Part shown: positions 12,024-22,217 of the stretch, piece after piece
Numbering within the stretch: position 1 is the stretch's first letter
Layout: each line of letters starts with the position of its first letter
From: Plectosphaerella cucumerina
Lineage: Eukaryota; Ascomycota; Sordariomycetes; Glomerellales; Plectosphaerellaceae
Direction: 5' to 3'
Length of the DNA: 64,000 nucleotides
NCBI GenBank assembly: GCA_020746995.1
Contig: JAGPXD010000003.1
Location: 744,001-808,000 of the forward strand
Notes under the pieces: model-generated
The model's database searches: none
Told to the model about the DNA's origin: nothing
The model's input: the letters and a program-made list of their open reading frames with translations, nothing else
Translations under genes and position numbers: made by a program

Positions 12024-12827
12024 TCACCCGTCCACCGAGAGGCCTGGCCCCAACGCCTGGCTCAGAAAAACCACGGCGTCGTCCATTCCCGATGGGGAGT
12101 TGAACCAGTGCCCTCCGTCGGGGTATTCTTTCCAGGTGACCTTGGCGCTGTAGGTCTGCAGCTGGTCGCGGAGGTTACGGCCCCATCCGACGAGAGCGAG
12201 AGGGTCGTCGATGCTATGCTCGAGGAGTATGGGCGTATTCCGGACCACCTCGTCGCTCTCGGGCACGTCCTCGAGGCTGAGCACCTCTCTCGTCTCGGCC
12301 ACGGTGCCGCCTGGGAAGGGCATTCGACTCGAAAAGACCATGAGTCCGCCTAGCCGTTTGCTCCCCGGTGCCAGCGCCGGCGCGCCGGGCACCACGTTGA
12401 CGATGTTGAGGTTGAGAAGGGTGTGGACGACGGTCGAGCCGCCCTGGTCGAAACCGGCGAGGATGACTCTGTCCCACCGGCCGCCGAGGAGCTCTGCCTC
12501 GCCCTTTGCGATGCGCCGCATGCTAGCGACGCTCTCCCGAAGTCCCTCGGCCTGGATCCCTTCCCGGTCGCTGAAATCGCGCGTATTCCAGACGTCGAAC
12601 CATTGACTCCATCGCTCGGGCGGTGACGACGCGACGGGCCGCGACTCGGATTGTGGAAAGACCCATCTGAACGAGGGAAATGTGTCCGGTAGCGACCGGA
12701 GGCGGCTCGTGACGGCACCCTGGATCATGTCGGCGAAGATGATGGCCGTGTCGCCGCGGCCGTGGAGGAAGACGACGGTGTGCGTGTGCTCCGTCTTGGG
12801 AGGGATCACCACCATTCGGAGGTCCAT
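12024..12827 (-). CDS. Acyl-protein-thioesterase-like alpha/beta hydrolase with Asp at the nucleophile position
   Basis: Single exon, 267 aa. It has the layout of the phospholipase/carboxylesterase (Abhydrolase_2) family: strand plus oxyanion segment VVFLHGRGDTA near residue 18, a conserved WSQWFDVW segment (residues 73-80), nucleophile elbow, acid in HSIDDPL and a His in YPDGGHW (H240). In this family the elbow is normally GFSQGG; here it reads GFDQGG, with Asp127 encoded by GAC at 12449-12447. Family members remove acyl groups from proteins or small esters. Here the chemistry may be lost or altered; the rest of the fold looks intact and the frame is open. Confidence 0.85.
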   Translation of the reverse strand: MDLRMVVIPPKTEHTHTVVFLHGRGDTAIIFADMIQGAVTSRLRSLPDTFPSFRWVFPQSESRPVASSPPERWSQWFDVWNTRDFSDREGIQAEGLRESVASMRRIAKGEAELLGGRWDRVILAGFDQGGSTVVHTLLNLNIVNVVPGAPALAPGSKRLGGLMVFSSRMPFPGGTVAETREVLSLEDVPESDEVVRNTPILLEHSIDDPLALVGWGRNLRDQLQTYSAKVTWKEYPDGGHWFNSPSGMDDAVVFLSQALGPGLSVDG

Positions 12828-15438
12828 TGTTGCTGTGCTTCGAGGCCCCCCGCCACCATCCGTCCACCCGCAGTTACGAGACTTGAGTGTGGGAAGCGCA
12901 GGCCTTGCTGCTGCTGCTGCTGTTTGCGCCTTATCGTCGTGTTGCCGGTCCCGGAGCTCCGCTGTTTGCCGACCTGATCACCGTGGGATGCTTGTCGGGA
13001 GGATTTGACGTGCGACGTGGGTGCTGCTGTCTGGGTTTTCGTCTGTCTGACCGTCTACAGGGCTGTTCGTCTGTCTGCAGGGCTGTGCGTCCGTCTACTG
13101 TCGTGTGCCTGGCGTCGTTGTGTGTATGTGGTGCGTACCGTTCGTGGGGAAAGTATTTAGGTTGGTTTGGGGGTTGGGCACGTCGGCGCAAAAAAAGAAC
13201 GGAGTCGAGCCCGCATACCCCTCGGCAAAAGCACGTAAAAATAGAGACAGAAGAAGTTTGTGGAGCGAGGTTAAGATTGCAGATGGCAAACGGTTTCACC
13301 AGCAGTACGCCTCCATACAATACGAGGGACAAAGACGTGGGGGGGCTGTCGGGGGGGAGGATGGATCAAATGAGTAAGGGCATATGCGCAGGGACAGACG
13401 GACGGGGACTGGCAGCGCCGGCCCAGCCCCCGGACGGTCTGGAACCTCACCGGCCCTGGGAAGGGCTCGACGAGATGCACAACATTGTTAGGCACCAATC
13501 CGACGCCACGTGGTGCGACCGGCTTCAGAAGGGCGCGCGAAGGGACCGCGAAGGAAACACGAATGCGATAAGAGGGCCCGGCTATAGCAGCAAGGGGGGT
13601 GCGCTGCCAGCGGGCTGGGGCCAAGGGGATGAACTGGGAGACCGGCAGGCCGGCCGCGAACCGAACCTCGGAAACAGAGTTCGCGTCCTTCTTTCGTCCC
13701 GTACCAAGACTAGATGGCAGACGGAAACGATCGCCATGCCGGACTGTCTCGGGGCCACCACCGGCGTTTCCCGCGCAAATTACGAGCCAAGGGCGGGCAG
13801 GGAAAGGGCAGTTGGACCACTGGCACACGACCGAAGACCACACATGAGGGGACGGGCTGTCTTCCGTGCCGCGTCTCGGCGCGAGACCGGACGCGTGCAG
13901 AAGGGGGTGGGAGGGGAAGGGCGGCAACTGATTAAGGGGTCGCCGCCACGCAAGCCGCAAACGACCATCGTCGTGGATCGACAGGTTCAAAGGAGCATTC
14001 CACGAAACGCACAGAAAAAACCAAAACCCCAAAGTCGATCAAACTGCCAGCTTGGCCCGCCACCTTGGGGATGCGACGCAGGGACGGCCCGAAGTGGGTG
14101 CCGCGGAGGGGGTCCCTCCAGCTGCCGACGTTGACGTTTGGACACACGATGCGTCATGAGGAGGAAACGTGGAGGGTAAGTGAACGCACGGTGTTGGTAG
14201 GGCTGCGCCAGCGCCAGAGACAGTGAATGAAACGAGCTTGGTCACTTGCAGCCTGATCACCTCTGCTTGGGCATTGATAGGGGGGCGCGGCCTGCCGCCT
14301 TTCTTCCCCGGGAGAGATTGGCATCGGCGGCCTTGCAGTTTTCTCGCAGTCCTTTTCATCTCGACCACATCCCGGCATTACGTATCAATGCCAGATAAGG
14401 CAGGACGGGGCAGGCAGGCGGTTACGCGACAGCATGTCGGGCTTGGAATTGGCGACTTCATATCCCGCCTCTGAATGTCTGCCATCATGCCACCGACTGG
14501 ACCCCCACGAAAGGTCGCTGGGCGGGCGATATTCCACCTGCCATCGTCCCTGTGAGTTTGCCCTCACTGCTTTCCGCCAGGCCCGGCAGGCAGGGATATG
14601 ACAGTACGTCAGCAATGGATCCGGGTGCCGAGCTGCTGCTCCCTGGGCGGGCCGCCAGCCCTCTTTCAGCGGGATGACCTGCAGCCGATTGATGATGGCT
14701 CCAGGGGTCCCGGGGCGACGGGGCCCAGACTTGCTTGGCTCTGGGCGAGTACCGAGACGTCCGGGCAAAAGTGCTGTGCTGGGGGAATGCTGTGGTGATG
14801 GCCGCAGTGCCAAGCCGGCCGGTTGACGTGCGTGTCTCAAAATCGAAAGAGTCGCCAGCCTTGCTGCTATGCTCGTCCTGCTGTTCGCCGAGACAAGGTA
14901 GAGAGGCGCATGCTTGCCCTTGTGCAACAGTCCGTTGCTTGGCCGACCTTGAGAGCCAGACGGATTGGTTTCTGGCATTGCACGAGAAGCTTGTTTTGGG
15001 TGAAACGCGGGATCTCATCTTTTCGAGCGAGAGGGGCAGGGCTGGGGTGAGACTGGTGGTGCCTGGCTTTGCGGCCAAGTGCCGGGGCTGGTCTGACAGC
15101 CGGGTGACACGGGATGACGATGGGTTCCCGGCTGGTTCGTCCGATTGGGTCCCTAGGAGTACCATTGCAGCTGGACTTGCGTCTGGACGCACCTGGGTAG
15201 GGTGTCTTGGTTGTCGAACGATATCTGAGACTGGTGGTGCGTCGGGCGCTGTCAACGTCGATGGATTGCATCACCGTCACATGACCGAATTCATTCACAT
15301 CACAACAGGTCAACAGCGAGCACAATTGAGCAATTGCCACGGACAGGTAGCGCTTCATTACTACCTGACTTCGTCCCATCCTCCTTTTGACATTACATCA
15401 TACATCGCATGCATCCATTATCCCCCCGAGTATTCCCT
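12828..15438. other. Intergenic, 2.6 kb
   Basis: Upstream region of the hydrolase and 3' flank of the aldo-keto reductase. A long plus-strand frame at 12887-14134 begins at GTG, has arginine/glycine-rich composition and no domain, and is opposed by an equally long minus frame, so neither is called. Short CGTCTGTCTG-type direct repeats occur near 13037-13105. Confidence 0.5.
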
Positions 15439-16494
15439 CTACAGCCTCTCACGGCCGAAGGTGTTGGGCCCCGCGGGCTTGTTGTCGAGAATATCCTCAA
15501 TCTCTTGCAGGATCTCGGGGGTAATCTTCTCCGCAACCTTGACGGCCTTGACGTTGTCGTCAATCTGCGACACCTTCGTGGCGCCAAGAATGACGGTGCT
15601 GACGTTGGGGTTCTTGAGGCACCAGGCGAGCGAGAGCTGGGCAACAGAGGCATCGAGGCGCTCGGCAATCTTGGTAAGCTTACGGACCTTCTCAATCTTG
15701 GCCTGGCCCTCGTCCGACTGCAGCTTCTTGATGGTGTCGTTGAAGAAGGCAGGGTTGGTGGCGAAGCGCGAGTCCTCGGGGATGCCGTCGTTGTACTTGC
15801 CGGTCAGGAGACCGGAGGCCAGGGGCGACCAGATAGTGGTGCCGTACTGGAACTTGTTGTACAGGGGCGCGTACTCGACCTCGAAGCGCTCGCGGTGGAA
15901 GGCGTTGTACTGCGGCTGCTCGACGACGGGGGCGATGAGGTTGTAGCGCTCGGCGATTTGCGTGGCCTCGGTGATCTGGCTGGCGCTCCACTCGGACGTG
16001 CCCCAGTAGTAGGCGAGGTTGAGGTTGCGGATGACCTGGGTGAAGCCCTCGACGATCTCCTTCATGGGGGTGGCGTGGTCGGGGCGGTGGGCGAAGACGA
16101 CGTCGACGTAGGGCTGGTCGAGGCGCTGGAGAGAGCTCTTGAGGCCCTCGACGATGTGCTTCCAGCTGAGGCCGCGGGTGTTGGGCTCCTTGCGGCCGGT
16201 GCCGAAAAAGACCTTTGTCGTCAGGACGTACTCGTCGCGGGGCCAGCCGAGCTCCTTGAGGGCCTGGCCCATCTCGATCTCGCACTCGCCGTTGGCATAA
16301 ACCTCGGCAGTATCAAAGGTGTTAATACCATGGTCCCAGGCCGCCTGCATGCAATCCTTGACGATGCTGCCCTTCTGCGTGCCACCGTAGGTGAGCCAGC
16401 CGCCCAGGGACAGCACGCTGACCTTGAGGCCCGTGGGGCCCAGGTGGCGGAACTGCATGTCCTTGGGGTCGTACATGGACTTGACGGCAGGCAT
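15439..16494 (-). CDS. Aldo-keto reductase, potassium-channel beta-subunit-like
   Basis: Single exon, 351 aa from ATG at 16494 (the open frame extends upstream but with low-complexity His/Arg sequence, so MPAVKSM is preferred). The AKR catalytic tetrad is complete: D61 and Y66 in FDTAEVYANG, K94 in LTTKVFF, and H136 in FAHRPD. NADPH-binding segments (YWGTSEWS, PLASGLLTGKY, ILGATKVSQI) fit the AKR6/Kv-beta branch. Such enzymes reduce aldehydes and ketones and are often oxidative-stress linked in fungi. It is a cytosolic monodomain enzyme, and nothing nearby points to a dedicated pathway. Confidence 0.93.
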   Translation of the reverse strand: MPAVKSMYDPKDMQFRHLGPTGLKVSVLSLGGWLTYGGTQKGSIVKDCMQAAWDHGINTFDTAEVYANGECEIEMGQALKELGWPRDEYVLTTKVFFGTGRKEPNTRGLSWKHIVEGLKSSLQRLDQPYVDVVFAHRPDHATPMKEIVEGFTQVIRNLNLAYYWGTSEWSASQITEATQIAERYNLIAPVVEQPQYNAFHRERFEVEYAPLYNKFQYGTTIWSPLASGLLTGKYNDGIPEDSRFATNPAFFNDTIKKLQSDEGQAKIEKVRKLTKIAERLDASVAQLSLAWCLKNPNVSTVILGATKVSQIDDNVKAVKVAEKITPEILQEIEDILDNKPAGPNTFGRERL

Positions 16495-18407
16495 CTTGTC
16501 GGTTCTGTGCGGTTTTTCGGGGTGGTTGAAGGGGTGGTGGTGGTGGTAGGAGGAGGAGATTCGGGAGGGGAGCTTTGCGGATGCTATTTCTTCGACAGCG
16601 GGGAGGCGCGACGTAACCTTTTTATGATCGTCCCTCCTTCTGGGACGGGCCCCTCCTTCCTCCCCTCGTCGCAATGGCATCACCACTAACGCTAATCTTT
16701 TTCGGAGCTCCCTCCTTAACCCCGGCTCGTCCAGGGGCCTCCTCGGGGGAAGCTTTACCACAAACATCTCGCCGACCAGGCCCTCATCACCGCCCATTGG
16801 GCCAACGATGCATTAATAATGCTGTTCTGCGGGGACACTTGACCTTGGTTGTGGAGAGCTACCACCCGGTTCACCGGCACTGATTGTCGGTGCAAGATGT
16901 GGCGGAAAAGCGGCGGGGTTCGCTCGGGGTTGACGTTGCGGCGGCTGCAGTGGCGATGATGGGAATTGAGCCGAGAGATTCGGCATGCGGCATCAATTGG
17001 AGGACCTGGAGGCAAAGCTCCTGTCAGCACTCTATCGAGGCGACTCGCAGAGTCTTCGCGTCACACCGCACCTCAGTTGCCCCGGGAGATTGATGCAGCG
17101 GGCATGGGAAAGCTTGGGGAGCTCTGACGTGTAGCGCCCCCCCAATGTCCCGAAAATGAGGGGTTGCCCCTCATTTTGGGATGTGTCTGAGGTCAGCCAT
17201 TTTGTACGCGAGGCCGCTTTGCCGCCTCACTCTTGGTAGTCCCTACCATTGTTTGGCTCTTCATGGTACATCGCTTGCGTTGCACATAATCAAATGCCTC
17301 TCGGTCGGGAGTCATAGACATTTTTCCAATCTGGCATGCTCAGAATTTGATTCTCCCGAGCCGTCGTGACCCCGCCATGATTTCAACACCGGGATGGATC
17401 CGCCTTTCCCCGGGTCTTATCGATAACAACGGTGTGCCTTGGGAGAGCTGAAGGTTGGATTGATATGAGAATCTCGGTCCATCGAACTGGACGATTACGG
17501 CCTGGGGTTTCTTTCGCTTGAAGAGATCTGCGTCAACTCCCAGCTCGGGTGGGAGATCAGCTCTGCACCGATAGACAGTCCGACCTAAGATGTCAGATCT
17601 GAAATACAGTTGATTGCCATTGGCTCACGTGCAACTCAATTGGAAGACTGCTCATGTCCAGGACTTGGAGCTTCGCAAGATTCCTGTTTAGATAATCTGT
17701 GCCACTTGGTTAATTTTCTAGATCCTGGACCAGGAGAGTCTCTCTGCGTGCTGCCGTTCACACCGTAGCAATGAAGGTCAAGGGTCCCTGCATTTCTCAC
17801 GGAGAGGCGTGGAAGTCCACCACCACACAACATGGAGGTAGGCAACAAGCTTATTCTCTCAGATTTATTAATGCTGGTAATGAATATGACATGAGTCTCT
17901 GAGATCAAAGGGATATGTTTGGAACTTGTTGGGAAAATAATGTTGGCTTGAGAAATTCAGAGGACCAAACTTGATTTCGGTCATGTTCTACAAACTAGAG
18001 ATGATTCAATTGGAAGGGCGATGAAGGCAACCCAATTTTTTAGAGCTGGAATACAATATTGAAAGGAACCAGAATATTTTAATGGTAAAGAGAGGTAGAT
18101 TAGCCATCATGCTTCTCTTCCACGCTCGAATTGAACTTTCCTCAGCTCCCAAGAGCTGGTCGTGATGTGTTGGCAAGAGGCTTATGTCATCAGGAGCTTG
18201 GGCCACACCAGCGACACCAGCATCCATCGCCAGAATCCAGCTCGATGTTCAGGTGACGATTACTGCACTCTCCCAGTCTCCGACAACCCCCCTCCGCCGT
18301 CTCCTGATCGCCGCCAGTCAGCTCCAGCACCACTCAGCGCATGCACTGATGAACTCGCTACAATAACAAACCCTCCATTCGCCTCACCCGGGCCCTAGCT
18401 GCCCATC
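16495..18407. other. Intergenic, 1.9 kb
   Basis: Divergent promoter space of the aldo-keto reductase (-) and Mdm10 (+). It contains a strong hairpin at 17148-17181 and a relatively AT-rich stretch from about 17430 to 18130. No supported gene. Confidence 0.5.
17148..17181. repeat. Near-perfect inverted repeat (hairpin)
   Basis: A 16-nt left arm (17148-17163) and 15-nt right arm (17167-17181) are complementary with one bulged G, around a 3-nt TTG loop. It lies in intergenic DNA, far from the nearest stop codon. Confidence 0.8.
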
Positions 18408-19806
18408 ATGCGAGAATTCATGGACTACGTCCGGAGCGCGTTTTACAATGCTACCAACTGGAATCGCGAGAGCTCCTACGCTTCGCTAAACTCGACCGCC
18501 AACGGTGCGCCGTGACCGTCCGTCACCTGTCGGCTGCCTTTATGACTGACTGCTTCCAGCGCTGATCGACTTTGACACCCCGCGCGGCCTCCGACTCACC
18601 CTATCCTCTCTCGCATCTCCGAACTTCGCGACGTCATACCAGCTCGGCTCCATCGGCGTGGTCGACGGCTCCATCTCGTACCTCTACTCGTCCGTGCCAT
18701 TGCGCGCCCACCTCACACCGCAATCTGATCGATTGCCGCTCTCCAAGCTTCTCCGATCCTACAAACCGCTCCCAGAGCTGCCGCATATTCAAGATGTGTC
18801 GGCGTACGATCTGCTCAGCCCACAGGCTGCATCCCTCATGTACGGCCGGCTATACCTTCCCGAGTCTGACCTCGAAGCGCTGGTCGTCAAGAGGATCTCT
18901 CCGGCGCTGCAGCTTCAGGTGAGCAGTGTTTCGAGGTCGATTCGGAGAGGGGGCAGCTCCGTCCTCGCCATCGCGCAGTACGACATTGGGCGGTACGCCC
19001 TGGAAGGTCTCACTTCGTCCGACGGCGGTCTCTTGGGCTTCCGAGGAGTGTACAACTTTGGCGACGAGGCGCCCGATATTCTGCCTTTGGGGACGCCGAG
19101 TTCGACTGACGACGGTCGGGAACGCATCTACGGCCGGTTCAGCACGGGCGGCGAGATCTACTACGGCACCCTCAACAAGTCCGGCGGAATGAGCATTGGC
19201 GCACGCTTCGCGACGCTCCCGTCCCATACGGGCACGCCGCTGACGGCGACCATGACGCTCAACCCGCTCATGGGCAACATCAGCGCGACTTACGCTGTCA
19301 TGGCCGGCCGCAACTGCAGTCTGGCGACAAAGTTCGACTTCAACTTTTACAGCTACGAGAGCGACTGGGCCGTGGGCATGGAGCTGTGGCGGAAACGCAA
19401 GATCCGCGACGCCATGGACCCGGCATTGTCGGCCGAAAGCCTCGTCAAGGAGAGGAGCTTCCAGGCGAAACTTGAGTGGAGACTCGACGAGCCCGAGAAG
19501 CCCGTCATCACGCCCATCGTGACGCCCGTGGAGGAGCAGAAGAAGCCCAAGGAGAGGAGCTTCCAGGCAAAACTCGAGTGGCGCCTAGACGACCCTGATG
19601 AGCAAGACCAGGAAGCCACGCCGCCGCCGGTGGACGACGAGTACTCGGGCGTGATCAAGGCGCGGCTGGACCAGAACATGCGGATCGGGGTGCTGTGGGA
19701 AGGGCGCGCGAAATCGCTGCTCTTCAGCCTGGGCAGCGGCATCGACCTCCGAAACGTCGAGTCGCCCTTCCGCACGGTCGGTGTTGAAGTCCAGTTCTCG
19801 TCTTGA
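18408..19806 (+). CDS. mdm10: Mitochondrial outer-membrane beta-barrel protein Mdm10
   Basis: Two exons, 18408-18504 and 18560-19806; 447 aa. The intron (GTGCGC...TTCCAG with a CTGAC branch) splits phase 1. The N-terminus MREFMDYVRSAFYNATNWN and the segment PRGLRLTLSSLASPNFATSY are hallmarks of fungal Mdm10. The protein is an outer-membrane barrel of the ER-mitochondria encounter structure (ERMES, with Mdm12, Mmm1 and Mdm34) and also acts with the SAM complex in assembling Tom40. It lacks a cleavable signal, as expected for a barrel. Unusual here: a 34-codon tandem duplication (KERSFQAKLEWRLD twice) in the C-terminal half. Confidence 0.95.
19447..19596 (+). repeat. Intragenic tandem duplication in mdm10
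   Basis: Segments 19447-19494 and 19549-19596 both encode KERSFQAKLEWRLD(E/D)P. They are nearly identical in DNA and are offset by 102 nt (34 codons), so the frame is kept. The linker between them is Pro/Val/Lys-rich. Confidence 0.9.
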
Positions 19807-20608
19807 GGCTGACTGTCGACGGATGCCCCCCCACCTCGCCGGTGAGCAAATTCCAGCTGCCAGCACGTCCGAGCTTACGCGTGTCGTCTAGCGCACCGCT
19901 GGCGCCCCGAAAGAAGCTCAAGCATGTTTGCTAGCGGATGCGCTAGACGACGTGTGGCCCCGGTTGAGAACCTTGATGGCCTTCTGCAACGCCTGCAACG
20001 CCTGCACAACGCCCCAGATCCGTGGCCGAAGATCCGAGACGGGCGCCATTTGCGCCAAACACAGACCAGAGCATTCCCTCGGAGCACCTTGGGAGCCACT
20101 GCCGCGGGCGGGCATCCCCGTTTATCGACATCAGACGGACCCAATGGCTTATCTCTCATTGGGTGACCGCCGATGAAGAAAGTCGTCGTCGTCGTCCCTG
20201 GCCATCAGGGTTCTCTAGCAGTCTTGATGCAGAACCTCTTGCGGACGTTGTGCCTGCAAAAAGAGAAGGGACCAAGGAAGAAATCACGATACTCATGATG
20301 CCGATGTTCCGACTCGCGCTGCAATAATTCTGCCACGGCACTATCTATCCGGGCTTTTAACCATCAAGGTTTCTTCCTCCTCATCGCAGGCAGAACCCTC
20401 AACCTCAAACCTTGCCAGAGCGCCACCCTCGTCGCGATACAAAAGCCGCCAGTCGCGCTTCCCGTCCATCTCCCGTCTTGGCACAGATCCGCCGCAGCCC
20501 ACTGACAGGTACTACCACACCTCAACCTTTTGAGCCGCATCCCTTCGACAACGGACCTGCCATCTTCACAAATTCTTCATCCCGCTTGCCGCAAGTTCAG
20601 AGCCCGCA
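19807..20608. other. Intergenic, 0.8 kb
   Basis: 3' flank of mdm10 and promoter of the ZIP transporter gene. Just upstream of the transporter start the sequence is C/T-rich. Nothing else is recognisable. Confidence 0.5.
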
Positions 20609-21679
20609 ATGGACGACTCCGACTCCCAGCCTGAGAGGTGCACCGCCGACCCGGTTGATACCACGCACTTCGGCCTCCGCATCGCCTCCATCTTCATCAT
20701 CCTCGCCGCCGCGCTCCTCGGCGCCCTCACCCCCGTATTCCTGGCCAAGTCGGCGCGCAAGCTCCATCGAGTCTTCTTCGTCTGCAAGTTCATCGGCACA
20801 GGCGTTATCATCGCGACAGCATGGATGCATCTTCTGGCCCCGGCCGTTGAGGCCCTCGGCGACGAGTGCCTTGTCCCCCGCCTCGGCGAGTACGACTGGG
20901 CCTTCTTCATCGGCCTGGCTACCGTCCTCACCATGTTCTTCGCCGAGATCCTCGCGACGCACTTTGGCCGTAAGGTCACCGCCCGACACGCCGGCAATGA
21001 CGAGCTGTACCTTGATGCGCCCGCGTCGCCCGATCGCAAGACCCGCGCCGACAGCGACATCGAGGACGGACGCGACCGCGTCGCGTGCGAGGCGGGCGCG
21101 GAGCCCGTCGCACCGCACGACCAAGGCGGCTACCCGTCCACCCCCCAGGCGCACATGGGCCACTGTAGCGCCGCCGGCACCGGCCACGAACACCCCGACA
21201 TCGCCGGCCAGCTGACGGCCATCATCGTCCTCGAGTTTGGCGTCATCTTCCACAGCGTCTTCATCGGACTCGTCCTGGCTACTACTGATAACCTGACCAT
21301 CCTCCTCATCGTCCTCGTCTTCCACCAGTTCATGGAGGGCCTCGGTCTCGGCTCCCGCCTGGCCACCACCTCGTGGCCCGGCCGCCGTGGCTGGCTTCCC
21401 TACCTCTTCGCTGTCTGCTTCGCCATCTCCACGCCCATCGGTACCGCCGCCGGCCTGGGCGCGAAGCCGTCGAACGCGTCCGACCAGATGCTGACCAATG
21501 GCATCTTCGATGCGATTTCCGCTGGCATCCTCATGTACACGGGTCTTGTTGAGCTGCTCGCGCACGAGTTCATGTTTAACCCGGACATGAAGAAGGCTGG
21601 CCTGCCCACGCAGATGCTCGCGTTTGGATCGATCTGCTTCGGCGCTGGTGTCATGGCTCTGCTGGCCAAGTGGGCTTAG
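20609..21679 (+). CDS. ZIP-family zinc/iron transporter (Zrt1/Zrt2-like)
   Basis: Intronless, 356 aa, eight predicted helices. Three N-terminal helices (about 25-45, 55-75, 90-110) are followed by a hydrophilic loop of about 80 residues (roughly 120-195) containing HMGHC and HEH metal-ligand candidates. The next helices carry the ZIP signature: HSVFIGLVL in helix 4 and HQFMEGLGLG in helix 5, whose His and Glu form the binuclear transport site. The final helices include GILMYTGLVELLAHEF. ZIP proteins bring Zn2+ or Fe2+ into the cytosol across plasma or vacuolar membrane. Size and loop position match fungal Zrt1/2 proteins; metal preference cannot be read from sequence. Confidence 0.93.
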   Translation: MDDSDSQPERCTADPVDTTHFGLRIASIFIILAAALLGALTPVFLAKSARKLHRVFFVCKFIGTGVIIATAWMHLLAPAVEALGDECLVPRLGEYDWAFFIGLATVLTMFFAEILATHFGRKVTARHAGNDELYLDAPASPDRKTRADSDIEDGRDRVACEAGAEPVAPHDQGGYPSTPQAHMGHCSAAGTGHEHPDIAGQLTAIIVLEFGVIFHSVFIGLVLATTDNLTILLIVLVFHQFMEGLGLGSRLATTSWPGRRGWLPYLFAVCFAISTPIGTAAGLGAKPSNASDQMLTNGIFDAISAGILMYTGLVELLAHEFMFNPDMKKAGLPTQMLAFGSICFGAGVMALLAKWA

Positions 21680-22217
21680 AGAAAAGTTGGAAGGGGAGAC
21701 GCGGAGGACCACAGTTGATTGCATGCTGCTTTCGGTACGTGATGGAGACTGCATAGCTAGACGTTATAGAGGACACAGGTCCATTTCAAGAATCGAATGT
21801 TTCAGATCAGTAATTTGACTGTTGCTCGGCCGTTGTTTGATGTGTAGACATCCGAGTGGTGTTCCGTCGAGTTCATCTGCAAATGCAGGCTTCCATCAGC
21901 CAGTGAGACTGCACCGTTGCCAGCACGTCTTGCTAGTGCACTCACGACGGGACTTCACGTTGAGTGGAGACATTCTGATGTACAGTGGTAAGCGTCGAGC
22001 CATACAGTGCGAGACACCGTCCTCTCGGTGTTTCTGGTCACGTGGGCCCAGGGTAATCCTGCCCTACCCACCACGCTCGCCCAGCGTCCAATCCCCGCAG
22101 AGCCACCAAAAGTTTTCGAACAAGTAGGCCATGTCCGACATCTTGTCTCCTCACACCGCAGTCAACCGCACCTAACCCACCAGCACCACCCCCCTCTCCT
22201 CAGACAATACCGCAAAA
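21680..22217. other. Intergenic, 0.54 kb: ZIP 3' flank and eS19 promoter
   Basis: Includes the E-box listed separately and a CT/CA-rich leader with CTAACCC just upstream of the eS19 start, typical of strongly expressed fungal genes. Confidence 0.5.
22039..22044. promoter_or_regulatory. CACGTG E-box upstream of eS19
   Basis: A palindromic CACGTG lies 174 bp upstream of the eS19 ATG. Cbf1-type bHLH factors bind this site, and Cbf1 participates in ribosomal-protein promoters in some ascomycetes. A role here is inference from position only. Confidence 0.3.

Noticed and set aside
12887..14134. Long plus-strand open frame (415 codons)
   Set aside because: Starts at GTG, composition is Arg/Gly/Pro-skewed, no domain, and a long minus frame opposes it; probably a GC-rich chance frame.
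14485..15255. Minus-strand open frame, 256 codons, and overlapping plus frame from 14735
   Set aside because: Neither has a domain or plausible gene structure; the plus frame runs antisense into the real aldo-keto reductase.
15409..16689. 426-codon plus-strand frame
   Set aside because: Exact antisense shadow of the aldo-keto reductase, Val/Leu/Gly/Glu-rich as expected for an antisense frame of a GC3-rich gene.
20597..21754. 385-codon minus-strand frame
   Set aside because: Antisense shadow of the ZIP transporter.
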